From Emydura subglobosa (Eukaryota > Chordata > Testudines > Chelidae): 64,000 nucleotides of DNA. The translations under genes and the position numbers were made by a program. Each line of letters begins with the position of its first letter. Position 1 is the stretch's first letter. The stretch spans positions 18,077,049 to 18,141,048 of the forward strand of contig ML679956.1 in NCBI GenBank assembly GCA_007922225.1, given 5' to 3'. The notes beneath the pieces were generated by a model. It was not told where the DNA came from. It saw only the letters and a program-made list of their open reading frames with translations, and did not search any database. Positions 52,699 to 62,955 of this stretch are shown in pieces.

Positions 52699-55385
52699 TA
52701 GAATCATAGAGTTGGAAGGGAACTCAGGAGGTCATCTAGTCCAACCCCTTGCTCAAAGCAGGACTAACCTCAGCTAAATAATCCCAGCGAGAGTTTTGTC
52801 AAGCCGCATCTTAAAAACCTCTAAAGATGGAGATTCCACCACCTCCCCAGGTAACCCATTCCACTGCTTCACCACCCTCCTAGTGAAAAACTTTTTCCTA
52901 ACATCCAACCTAGATCTCCCCCACTGCAACTTGAGACCATTGCTCCTTGTTCTGTCATCTGCCACCACTGAGAACAGCCTAGCTACATGCTCCCTGGAAC
53001 CCCCTTTTAGGTAGATAAAGGCTGCTATCAAATCCCCCCTCATTCTTTTCTTCTGCAGACTAAACAAGCCTAGTTCCTTCAGCCTTTCCTCATAAGTCTT
53101 GCACTCCAGCCCCCTAATCATTTTTGTTGCCCTCCGCTGGACTCTCTCCAACTTCTCCACATCCTTTTTGTAGTGGGGGGGGGGGGCAGCAAAACTGGAC
53201 ACAATACTCCAAATGCGGCCTCACCAATGCCGAATAGAGGGGAATAATCACTTCCCGTGATCTGCTGGCAATGCTCCTACTAATGCAGCCCAATATTCTA
53301 TTAGCCTTTTTGGCAACTAGGGCACACTGCTGACTCATATCCAGCTTCTTATCCACTGTTACTCCCAGGTCCTTTTCTGCAGAACTGCTGCCTAGCTCAT
53401 CGGTCCCCAGTCTGTAGCTGTGCATGGGATTCTTCTGTCCTAAGTGCAGGACTCTGCACTTGTCCTTGTTGAACCTCATCACATTTCTTTTGGCCCAATC
53501 CTCCAATTTGTCTAGGTCCCTCTGTATCCTATCCCTACCTTCCAGGGTATCTACCACTCCCCCTAGCTTAGTGTCAATCTGCAAACTTGCTGAAGGTGCA
53601 ATCTACCCCATCCTCCAGATCATAAATGAAGATGGTGAACAAAACCGGCCCCAGGACTGACCCCTGGGGCATTCTGCTTGTAACCAGCTGCCAGCTAGAC
53701 ATGGAGCCATTTATCACTATTCATTAAGCCCTATGCTCTAGCCAGTTCTCTATCCATTTTATAGCCCATTCATCCAACCCATACTTCCTTAACTTGCTGA
53801 TAAGAATACTGTGAGAGACCGTATCAAAAGCTTTGCTAAAGTCAAGGTATATCACATCCACTGCTTTCCCCACATCTACAGAGCCAGTCACCTCTTCACA
53901 GAAAGCAATCAGGTTGGTCAGGCATGACTTTCCCTTGGTGAATCCATGTTGACTGTTCCTGATCACCTTCCTCTCTTCCAAATGCCTTAAAATGGATTCC
54001 TTGAGGATCTGCTCCATGATTTTTCCAGGGATTGAGGTGAGGCTGACCGGTCTGTAGTTCCCTGGATCCTCTTTCCTCCCTTTCTTGAAGATGGGCACTA
54101 TATTTGCTTTTTTCTAGTCATCAGGGACCTTCCCCAATTGCCACGAGCTTTCAAAGATAATAGCCAATGGCTCTGAAATCACATCAGCCAACTCCCTCAG
54201 CACCATCGGGTGCACTGCATCTGGTCCCATGGACTTGTGTATGTCCAATCTTTCTAAATAGTCTTGGACCTGTTCCTTCAGCACTGCGGGATGTTCGCCT
54301 CCTTCCCATTCTGTGCCTCCCAGTGCAGTAGTCTGGGAGCTGACCTTGTCTGTGAAGACAGAGGCAAAAAATGCATTGAGTACCTCAGCTTTCTCCACAT
54401 CCTCTGTCACTAGGTTGCCTTCCCCATTCTGTAAGGGTCCCACACTTTCCCTAATCTTCCTCTTGTTGGTAACATACCTGTAGAAACCCTTCTTGTTCCC
54501 CTTCACATTCCTTGCCAGCCACAACTCCAATTGTGCTTTGGTCTTCCTGATTTCATTCCTGCATGTTCGAGCAGTATTTTTATAATCCTCCCTAGTCATC
54601 TGACCAAGCTTCCACTTCTTGTAAGCTTCTTTTTTGTGTTTAAGTTCACCAAAGACTTCTTTGTTAAGCCAAGCTGGACACCTACCATATTTGCTATTCT
54701 TTCTGCACATCGGGATGGTTTGTTCATGTGCCCTCAATAAGGTTTCTTTAAAATACAGCCAGCTCTCTTGGATTCCTTTCCCCCTCATATTAACCTCCCA
54801 GGGGATCCTGCTCATCAGCTCCCCGAGGGAGTCAAAGTCTGCTTTTCTGAAGTCCATGGTCCGTATCCTGCTGTTCTCCTTTCTTCCTTTTATCAGGATC
54901 CTGAACTCGACTATCTCATGGTCACTGCTGCCTAGGTTGCCACCCACTTCTACTTCCCCTACTAAATCTTCCCTGTTTGTGAGCAGCAAGAGCAGGTCAA
55001 GAGAAGCACGTCCCCTAGTTGGTTGCTCCAGCACTTGCACCAGGAAGTTGTCTGCAACACTCTCCAAAAACTTCCTGGATTGTTTGTATTGCTCTTCCAG
55101 CAGATGTCAGGGTGATTGAAGTCCCCCATAAGAATCAGGTCCTGTGAACTGGAAACTTTCCCTAGTTGACTGAAGAAAGCCTCATCTACCTCGTCCTCCT
55201 GGTCTGGTGATCTATAACAGACACCCACTACGACATCACCCTTATTGTTCTTGCTTCTAAGCTTAACCCAGAGACTCTCGACTGGCTTATCTCCAGTTTC
55301 ATACTGGAGCTCAGAGCAATCGTAGTGTTCTTTTACATACAATGCAACTCCTCCACTCTTTCGCCCCTGCCTGTCCTTCCTGAAT
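52699..55385 (-). mobile_element. CR1 LINE, 5'-truncated
   Basis: The 3' end on the minus strand lies at about 52699. On + it reads 'atagaatcatagagttggaa', 'gggaactcaggaggtcatc' and 'tagtccaacccc', the reverse complement of the classic CR1 3' terminus with its octamer. Upstream on the minus strand are the ORF2 C-terminus, RT and part of the endonuclease, ending in AT-rich unique DNA at about 55385. It is thus about 2.7 kb and lacks ORF1 and the endonuclease start. It is the youngest-looking LINE in the window because long open blocks survive, but it carries two stops and several frameshifts. Confidence 0.92.
52774..55342 (-). pseudogene. CR1 ORF2 (endonuclease/RT) remnant
   Basis: ORF2 nicks target DNA and reverse-transcribes the element RNA. 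In order on the minus strand: the APE-type endonuclease C-terminal half with 'VVVGVCYRSPDQ' and 'LILMGDFNHPDICW' (55342-55100); after a frameshift, a 317-aa block (55067-54114) with the pre-RT linker and 'SMGPDAVHPMVLRELADVIS'; then RT with '[20 protein letters not shown]', '[16 protein letters not shown]' and '[17 protein letters not shown]' (54098-53724); then the thumb and C-terminus with '[20 protein letters not shown]' and '[20 protein letters not shown]'. Lesions: a stop where Trp is usual at about 54111, a stop at 53721, a single-base shift inside the catalytic F-A-D-D block at about 53575, and a shift at the G/C run near 53170. Confidence 0.92.
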
Positions 55386-57297
55386 TGTTTATAATTATTA
55401 TTTATTATAATTGTTTATAATTATTTATGGTTTATATCCACCTGTATTGTTTTCCAAGGCAATGAATGATTTAATAGCTGTGGAATTTTCAACAGATCAG
55501 GGATCCTGGAATTTTGCAATCCACATGGAATTTAGGGTAATTTCAGATAAGGATGGATACATGTCTTTACTGATAGATACAGCAAGTAAAAAATGACAGT
55601 GATTTTTTCTTTCCTGTATTGCATACATCTAGCCAAATAATGTAGGTGTAAATCCATTGGAGACAACAGAGTTACTCTGGATTACCACCAGTGTGACAAA
55701 ACAGAATTTGGTCCATGTGTTTATACAATTACAGCATGCCTGTTACATGATATGCAACTGCAGAAGCTGAGTAAAACAGTAAAATTACGTTAATTTTTCC
55801 TTAAAACCCTATAAAATACTTATATAGATTTACAGATCCACATATTACACAGGCGGATTGATCAAGTTAGTTTTCTTTTGGTTTTGGTTTTAAATTCTCA
55901 TTCCAATGTTTAGAGGAGAGGGGATTAGAGAGATGACACAAAAATTTAAAATTTAGGTCAACATTTCAAACTTGGCTGTTTAAAATTGGACTCAGGAATC
56001 CATACTTGGGCACCATTTTCAAAAGTTCTGAGCATTCACAGTCCCCACACACTTCAATGAGTTCCACAAGTGGTAAGCAATGCTGAAAATCAGGCCATTT
56101 ATTTATTTAAGAGCATAAATATGAATTTAGCTGCTTAACTCTAGTCCCCACCAACTCAGACAATTTTGGCTTTGGTCCACTTCAAGAGAAACAGCCCTAA
56201 AAACTGAAAACACAAGGGACCTCTCAAAAGACTCATATAGGCATGGAAAAGCAGAAGGATATGATAGCCTGTGACAATTATTTGGATATAATACAATTAC
56301 TTTCATTTATGCCAACAAAATACAATCTGAACACTTTCAAAAACCATTCTTGTCCTAGAAATTAAGAAATGGTAGTTTGGAGTATGACAAATGTGTACAT
56401 ACAGTGGCATCATTAAAACTGATTAAAACTTTGTCCTATACAAAAGTATTTACCATTATTGTAGTGTTTGTAGTATTCCCTCAGAATGAAAGATACCACA
56501 GTAAATTTAAATACAACTGGGTTTTCAGGGTGATTACTGTTTATTGCCAAATCTCCCCCCTCCACTCCTGCCCCAGTACTTTTAAGTAATTTTTTTTAGG
56601 GTATTAGTTGGTGCAACATCAAAGAATCCTAAAATCTTGTGTGCTTTATTTATTTATATGCTTAAAAATCAATTTATATGCTTAAAAATCAAATCCCTAA
56701 AATCAATTTGACTCAGCACAACAGTTGAATTTCCTATTTGTTTGCTTTCAGACTTCCTGTGTGTTGAACCTAGGGTCGAGTTCAGTTAGGCACAAAGACA
56801 ATGTAAAGTCAGAACTCTTTTCTTTTCCTCTAGCTGCTGAGGAAATCCCTGCTTTAGATTAGAAAATAACTAATGATTGTGTGTCCCTGTATGCTTTGGA
56901 ATGGGGCCCCTTATTTTATCTACATGGCAGCTACCTGTCAACGTGTGGTACTTGGAGTAGCGCACAGGGAGTTCATACACACCAAGACTATCTAAACAGA
57001 CCATTAAGTGCTAGTAAAGTAACACATGTGAACGACAGGTCAATAAATTTTAAACAACTTATGTTCACTGCAAAAAGCTGGCTGTTTTAGAACAAGCAGT
57101 GTTTACATAAAATCAATTTTACAAGCATCTAAATAATTAGGGAGTACATCACAATAATAATTATATTCTGAATTCAATACAATAGTTACACTACAATCTA
57201 ACTGATCCCATAGTTTATTTGCTTTTGTTTTTTTCCAAGGTTCTAGTTTCTTAAATAACTCCTTTCATCTTTACGGGAAAAATGATTATTAATCTGT
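55386..57297. other. Non-coding AT-rich DNA between CR1 and DIRS
   Basis: No gene found. It starts with repeats of 'tttataattatt'. At about 55628-55715 and 55965-56105 are fragments of the short palindromic repeat families ('gctgaaaatcaggccattta'). At 56652-56691 an exact 20-bp unit ('atttatatgcttaaaaatca') is duplicated in tandem. Confidence 0.55.
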
Positions 57298-57478
57298 AAC
57301 TGTTGTTCTTCGAGATGTTGCTCATCTCCAATCCAAATAGGTGTGTCCGTGCTGAATGCACAGTAGCTAGAAGGTTTTTTCCCTAGTGGTGTCCATAGGG
57401 TCAGACCCCTGCAGTTGTGCCCTCATGGCGCCATATATAGGGTCCTGCCGCCCCCCCCTCTTCAGTTCCTTCTTGCCA
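57298..57478. repeat. DIRS 3'-side terminal inverted repeat
   Basis: Runs from 'taactgttgttcttcgagat' through 'aggtgtgtccgtgctgaatg', 'agaaggttttttcccta' and 'atggcgccatatatagggtc' to 'cagttccttcttgcc'. It is the reverse complement, with scattered differences, of 62765-62955. The shared 'tggcgccatatata' is the best-preserved block. Confidence 0.9.
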
Positions 57479-57510
57479 GTTGACTCCAACAGACAAGTAG
57501 GCAGGTGGGC

Positions 57511-57612
57511 CTTGGAATAGACATGAGCAACCCAGTTTGAAGAACTACAATTACAGAAGGTTAGTAACCGTTTTTCTTCTTTGAGAGCTTGCCCCTGTCG
57601 ATTCCAAGTAGG
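57511..57612. repeat. DIRS internal complementary region
   Basis: Two adjacent segments copy the two outer termini. Segment 57511-57553 ('cttggaatagacatgagcaa', then 'ttgaagaactacaattacag') follows the right-hand terminus (62918-62955). Segment 57571-57612 ('tttttcttctttgagagctt', then 'gattccaagtagg') follows the left-hand terminus. This back-to-back arrangement is the hallmark that lets DIRS elements form a circular intermediate. Confidence 0.85.
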
Positions 57613-58260
57613 TGACTCTCAACCTGGTCCATTGGAGGAGAAGTTGGAGTTCAAAGCCCCACAGATTGTAATACTGCTTTGGCAAAGGCAGCATAATCTC
57701 TGGCGTAGTGTGTAATAGCGTAGAGTGCAGCGAAGGTGTGAACAGATGACCACGTACGTTGCTGCTCTGTAAATGTCCTGGACAGGGATTTGGGCCAGGA
57801 ATGCCGCCCAAGATGCCTGTGCCCTTGTAGAATGAGTCATCAGTGCAGGGGCAGGCACTCTCGCCAAGTCGTAACACGTCCATATACATGATGTGATCCA
57901 AGAAGAAATTCTTTGGGAAGAAACAGGAGACCTTTCATCCTATCTGCTACTGCTATGAAGAGCATATTGTTTTCCTGAATGGCCTTATCCTCTTGATATA
58001 GAAGACCAAAGCCCACCTGACATCCAGAGAATGCAGCTTGCGTTCCTGACTGTTGTGTGTGGTTTCAGATAGAAGACTGGGACAAATATTGTCTGTTTTG
58101 TATGGAATTGGGAAATCGCCTTTGAAAGGAAGGCTGGGTGAGGGCAAATTTGAACTTTGTCCTTGAAGAAAGTTATGTGATGTGACAGCCTTGAGTTCGG
58201 ACAACCTCCTGGCTGAAGTTATGGCCACCAGAAAAGCTACCTTAGAGGAGTAAGCATGTT
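57551..58260 (-). pseudogene. DIRS tyrosine recombinase remnant
   Basis: This enzyme would integrate a circular DNA copy by site-specific-type recombination. The minus-strand frame 58228-57953 starts 'MAITSARRLSELKAVTSHNF', containing the first catalytic Arg region. After a frame change, 57867-57619 gives 'ALMTHSTRAQASWAAFL' (the H-x-x-R box) and 'IYRAATYVVICSHL', then 'TLRYYT' with the expected nucleophilic Tyr position. Key residues are recognisable although the frame is broken between them. It sits downstream of RT/RNase H as in canonical DIRS elements. Confidence 0.82.
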
Positions 58261-58689
58261 GCTAAGGACTCAAATAGTGGTCCCATCAGCCTTGACAGCA
58301 TGACGTTAAGGTCCCATTGTGGAATCGGCTGACGTACATGAGGATATAGCCTGTCTAGCCCCTTAAGGAAACTCCCAACTATGGGGTTAGCACAAAAACC
58401 GAATGGCCTGCAACCCACGGGTGCAAAGCTGAGATGGTGGCCAGGTGGACCTTAACTGATGACACGGACAGACTCTGTTGCTTCAGATGTAACAAATAGT
58501 CTAAAATAGAGGACACCGAAGACAGCATAGGTGGGATGCCCTCCTAAGTCACCCAAATCGAAAATCTCTTCCACTTAGCGAGGTAAGTAGCTCTCGTGGA
58601 AGGTTTTCTGCTGCCAAGGAGGACCTTCGTAACTGGTTCGAGCATGCTAGTTCCATGGAGCTTCCACATTGTGAGATGAAGAGGTCACT

Positions 58690-59700
58690 CTAATGACCTG
58701 GGTGATCAGGTCTGGAATTAGAGGCAGAGTGATTGGGGCTTCCATTGAGAGGTTGAGAAGCATGGTGTACCAAAGTTGCTATAGCCAGGCTGGGGCTATC
58801 AGAATCATGGAGGATCTTTCCTTCCTGATCTTCAGCAGAATCTTGTGAACGAGCGGGGCAGGTGGGAATGCGCAGAAAAGCTGACCTGTCCATGGGATGA
58901 GAAATGCATCCGCGATTGATCCTGGGCTGTGATTCTGGAAGGAGCAAAACTGCAGCCACTTTCTGTTGAGCTTCATTATTAACAAGTCTATGTGGAGAAT
59001 TTGCCACCGTTGGAAGGTGTTGCTCGCCACATCTGGGCAAACAGACCATTTGTGACTGAAAAAGGATCTGTGAGGCTGTCCGCCAACTTGTTCTGAGCTC
59101 TGGGAAGGTAGGATATTTCCAGGTGTATCGATAAGCGATACAGAAGTCCCAGTCTGAGGGCTTCCTGGCACAGGGAAGAGAAACATGCTCCACCCTCTCT
59201 GTCTATATAAAACATCGCTGTTATATTGTCTGTCATGACCGATACACAGTTGCTTTCCAGAGGGGCTTGGAAGGCCTGGCAGGCCAGGCATTCTGCTCTC
59301 AGTTCCCTTACATTGATGTGGAGTAAGAGTTCTGCGTGAAACCAAAGACCTTGGGTCCCGAGTTCCCCTAGATGAGCTCCCCAGTCCATCACTGAGGCAT
59401 CCATCACTAGCCAAAGTGAGGGGTGAGATGCAGAGAAAGATACTCCTGAGACTACTTTGTCTATGTGGTCCCAAGCCGGATGGTACACTGAGGCTAGCCA
59501 TGCCTGAAGGGGCTTGAGGGATAATCTTGCATGCTGAACTAACTATGCGCATGCTGCCATGTGCAGGTAGTTTTGAGCCATGGTGGTGGGGTAGCACTTT
59601 GAGTCCTCTAAAGGACAGGAAACAAGATTCCATGGGAAATGCTCTGGCCTGAACCAAGTCTAACACCGCCTTGATAAATTCTATTGTCCGAGTGGGCATG
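58690..59700 (-). pseudogene. DIRS RNase H and downstream domain remnant
   Basis: The RNase H would remove the RNA strand after reverse transcription. Frame 59488-58988 contains 'WLVMDASVMDWGAHLGELG' (first Asp), 'NVRELRAECLACQAF' (Glu), 'VMTDNITAMFYIDREGG' (second Asp) and 'LPRAQNKLADSLTDPF' (final Asp region), i.e. all four expected acidic positions. Another frame continues with 'PWTGQLFCAFPPAPLVHKIL' and 'SSMILIAPAWL', the domain that follows RNase H in DIRS polyproteins. Multiple frameshifts separate these pieces. Confidence 0.85.
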
Positions 59701-60322
59701 AGAGTTGACTTCTCCTTGTTGACAAAGAACCCCATTGACTTTAGGAGGTTCATCTGCCTCCACTTGCACTCTGATGCGTCCCTCGATGAGCCAGTCATTG
59801 AAGTAAGGATATACTTGTACCTTCCACTTCTGCTGGAACGCTGCAACTACCATACAGTTGGTGAATACATGGGGGGCTGCAGATAGATCGAAAGGTACGA
59901 CCATGAATTGGTAGTGGGTTCGATTGACAACAAATCAGAGGAACCTCTTGAGACTTGGGAAGATGACCATATGGAAGGATGCATCCTTCAAATCAAGGCG
60001 ACATACCAATCCCCCAGATCCAGAGAGGGAATAATGGAGGCCAAAAAGATCATGTAGAATTCCTTCTTCATGAATCCGTAGAGTTTCGCATGTTGAGGAT
60101 GGGCCTGAACCAGCCTTTGGCTTTCGGGATTAGGAAATATTGGGAATAAAATCCCCTGCCCCTTGGCTTCTGAGGAACCTCCTTCAATGCTCCTATTTCT
60201 AGGAGAGCTTGCACCTCTTGTAACAGAAGTTGCTCGTGAGAGGGGTCCCTGAGGAGGAACTCGGAGGGTGAGGATTGGGTAGTGGGGAGGAAAAAAAATT
60301 GGAGTGAGTAACCTCGTGCCAC
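59600..60322 (-). pseudogene. DIRS reverse transcriptase remnant
   Basis: Frame 60322-60068 has 'LLLQEVQALLEIGALKEVPQ' and 'GFYSQYFLIPKAKGWFRPIL', the finger blocks of DIRS/Ty3-type RTs. Frame 59904-59608 has 'MVVPFDLSAAPHVFTNCM', equivalent to the 'PFGLS.AP..F' block, then 'QVYPYFNDWLIEG', where the palm Y-x-D-D is changed to F-N-D. Another frame gives 'MNLLKSMGFFVNKEKSTLMP' and 'TIEFI', the thumb. Only fragments stay open and the palm is damaged, so it is non-functional. Confidence 0.88.
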
Positions 60323-60406
60323 CGTGCGTAATACCCAGCAGTCTGATGAGATAGGCAGTCCAAAAATAAAAGGGGTGGTGGGTCTGAGTCTATGATTGGT
60401 GCATCC

Positions 60407-61641
60407 TCAAAAGTTTTGTTTGGGACCGGACAGATCCTTGATTGGAGGAAGGCTGAGGAGACCTCCTCTAGTAATTTCTGCCCCTCTTTCGATTATAGTC
60501 CTGCCTAGGCTGATGTTGAAAAACTGAGGCAGGGATTGAGGTTTGAAACGCCTCCTTTGGGACTCCGGAGCATGGAAGCCCAGGGACTTCAAGGTAGCCG
60601 AAGAGTCTTTAAGGCTGTGGAGTTTAGAATCCATCTGTTCAGAGAACAGAGCTGGTCCCTCAAAGGGAAGGTCTTGGATAGTTTGTTGGACCTCATGAGG
60701 GATACCTGAGGCTTGTAGCCAGGAGCTTCTTCACATGGCTACAGCAAATAACAAAGGTACAGGCTACTGCAACTCCCATATCGAGTGCTGCCTGGAGTGA
60801 GGCCTTTGCTACAACCTTACTCTCATCTACTAAGGCTGTGAATTCTGGCTTAGAGTCTAGTGGTACTGATTTCATGAACTTGGCCATAGACTCCCAACAG
60901 TTAAAAGTAATCACTGGCTGATTGGCAACGTGGAGCTGGAGCCCCCAGTAGAGTACACTTTTCTACCACAAAGGTCCAATTTCTTGGCATCTTTGGCCTG
61001 GGGCCCTCCTGACCCTGCCTCTCACACTCATTAGCTGCTGCCATTACAAGCGATCCTGGTGAAGGATGAGTGTAAAGGTTCTCATGATCCCTGGAGGACA
61101 CGAAGTACTTTTTCTCCACTCTCTTTGCCGTGGGAGGCAAAGAGGCTGAAGTTTGGCATAGTGATTTCGTGGTGTCACGTATGGTCTTTATTAGTGGCAA
61201 AGTGACTCTAAAGGGACCTGCCAGGGCTACAATGTCAACCATGGGATCTGCACTTTCTGAGAACTCCTCTATTTGGAGCCCCATGGTCTGTGCCACTCTG
61301 AGAAACAGCTCCTGGTGAGCCCTGCTGTCGTTCACAGTAGGTGCAGCCACTGCTCTGGCCACTGCTTTGTTTGGGGACGAAGAAGAAGAAACTGTGACAG
61401 GCACCATGCCCTGTTCTTGCCCTTTGTCACCGAAGGGATCCTGTGGTACTGGTTCCTCATCCTCGGTGCTGGGTTTGACAGCAGCTTCGGTCCCAGGTTC
61501 AGTGCCACATGGTATTTTTCCATGAGTTGCCCAGGTTCTGCTCTCAGAAACAAGTGAGAGCAACCATCCAGAGTGAGACCCCTGCACCTGGTGGAATGCC
61601 AGAATGGTCATTGGGCTGACATCTGCCACTGAAGAGGCCAA
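60407..61641 (-). pseudogene. DIRS gag-like protein remnant
   Basis: The first protein of the element, thought to be structural. The 246-aa frame 61641-60901 carries 'AHQELFLRVAQTMGLQIEEF', 'DPMVDIVALAGPFRVTLPLI', 'PPTAKRVEKKYFVSSRDHEN' and 'SLVMAAANECERQGQEGPRP', a run typical of DIRS gag proteins from reptiles. A second frame (60914-60693) adds 'KPEFTALVDESKVVAKASLQ' and 'AALDMGVAVACT'. A third (60634-60407) adds a basic C-terminal piece. The order and spacing are as expected, with at least two frameshifts. Confidence 0.85.
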
Positions 61642-62764
61642 GGTATGGAAAGGGGTTGTGCTGCCTCAACCCTCTGGTCCAGTCTGCCCGAGCAGTGCCA
61701 CCTCCTTCTTCAGCTGTATGACTCCACCTCACTCTAGGCAACCAGGAATTGGACGCACCCAGTGTCTGATATCATTGTGCACAAGACAAAGAGTAACATA
61801 CAGACGACCAGGGCGGGGCAGTGCAGTGCTGGACGGTGCTGGGGAGCCGTGCTGTGGGAAGGGTGACCGTGGCATCATGGATGATTTGTCCCTAGATGGC
61901 ACTGGGAGCTTTTTTGAACCTGGTGGTCGGGGGTCCTGGTCTCAATCCTGCCTAGGAGCAGTGTCAGTGCCATGCCCTCTATGAGCTCTCTCGCCTCCTC
62001 AACGGCCTCCAGCATGGAAGGGAGCTGTGACGCCTCCTCATGGCTCTCCCTGGTGGGGAGTCCAAGGGTACCAGACTCAACAGAACTCTCAGAGGGGCCG
62101 GAGTTGACGAAGCCACGCCCAAGGATCCAGGACTGAAGTGGCCTGCACTCTGCTCAAGTCTTTACGTCCACATGTTTTCAGTGTCAGTGAATGGCCTCTG
62201 TCCACCTTCTTTTGCTTTTTATGCGGGACCAGGGATTCAGAGCGGTGCTGTGTGTCTCCATGTGCAGTGTCCCTCAGTGCCAGTTATGCATTCTAGAGCC
62301 TAGAGTCTCTATGAACAGAGTCCTTCCTCAGTGCCGTATCCCTTACCGGCACTGATGTGCTCCGCACCAAAGCTGAAATGCTGGGTCTCGGCTCCGCCAG
62401 ATTGCTCCAGGGGTCGAAGAATTGCTTCCATTAGGATAAGTTTTAGTCTCTGGCTTTTTTTCTTTCTGGGTTCTGGGGCGGAAACCCCTCCAGATCTTGC
62501 AGCGATCTCTCCCCTAGGCACTTTAGACAGGTTGAATGCAGATTGTTCTTGGCATAGGCTACTTCATAGCCTCACACAGCTTTAAGCCAGTGGATCAAGG
62601 CATGCCCCAGCCCCAGGGGAAGAGGGGAAACAACCCCGATAAGCAGGATCCTAACTACTTCAACTAATCTATGAAATATTACTACTCATGCTAAATCTTA
62701 ACTATTTACAGGTATGTAAGAAAAATCCACTGGGGAACAGTGATGTTCCAGCGACCTTCGCAGG
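61642..62764 (-). other. DIRS 5' region and gag N-terminal part
   Basis: This segment lies between the gag-like open block and the outer terminal repeat. Open frames are scattered on both strands and none shows a recognised domain. It probably contains the start of the gag-like ORF plus untranslated leader, in decayed state. A 37-nt piece (61744-61780) reappears at the window end; see findings. Confidence 0.5.
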
Positions 62765-62955
62765 CGGTAAGAAAGAACTGAAGAGGCGGGAGGACGGCAG
62801 GGCTCTATATATGGCGCCATGATGGTGCGACTCCAGGGAGCTCCAGAGCCGACCCTAAGGATACTATTAGGGGAAAAACCTTCTGGTGACTGTGCATGCA
62901 GCACACACACCCCTACTTGGAATCGACATGAGCAAGCACTCGAAGAAGAACTGTA
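62765..62955. repeat. DIRS 5'-side terminal inverted repeat
   Basis: From 'ggtaagaaagaactgaagag' through 'ctctatatatggcgccatga', 'ggggaaaaaccttctggtga' and 'cttggaatcgacatgagcaa' to 'cgaagaagaactgta'. Reverse-complementary to 57298-57478. Confidence 0.9.

Larger units (their letters stand above)
57298..62955 (-). mobile_element. DIRS-type retroelement, structurally complete but mutated
   Basis: A retroelement of about 5.66 kb that integrates with a tyrosine recombinase rather than a DDE integrase. Supporting structure: opposed terminal repeats (57298-57478 and 62765-62955), an internal complementary region beside the 3' end (57511-57612), and minus-strand remnants in the order gag-like, RT/RNase H, tyrosine recombinase. 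No target duplication is apparent, as expected for this class. Frameshifts, stops and an altered RT palm show it is inactive. DIRS elements are known from turtles, lizards, frogs and fish but not from birds or mammals, which supports the host assignment. Confidence 0.9.

Noticed and set aside
54531..55119. Plus-strand open frames of 69 and 161 aa
   Set aside because: Antisense shadows of the well-supported CR1 ORF2 on the minus strand.
61273..61984. Plus-strand open frames of 94 and 126 aa
   Set aside because: Antisense to the DIRS gag-like remnant, with no domain of their own.
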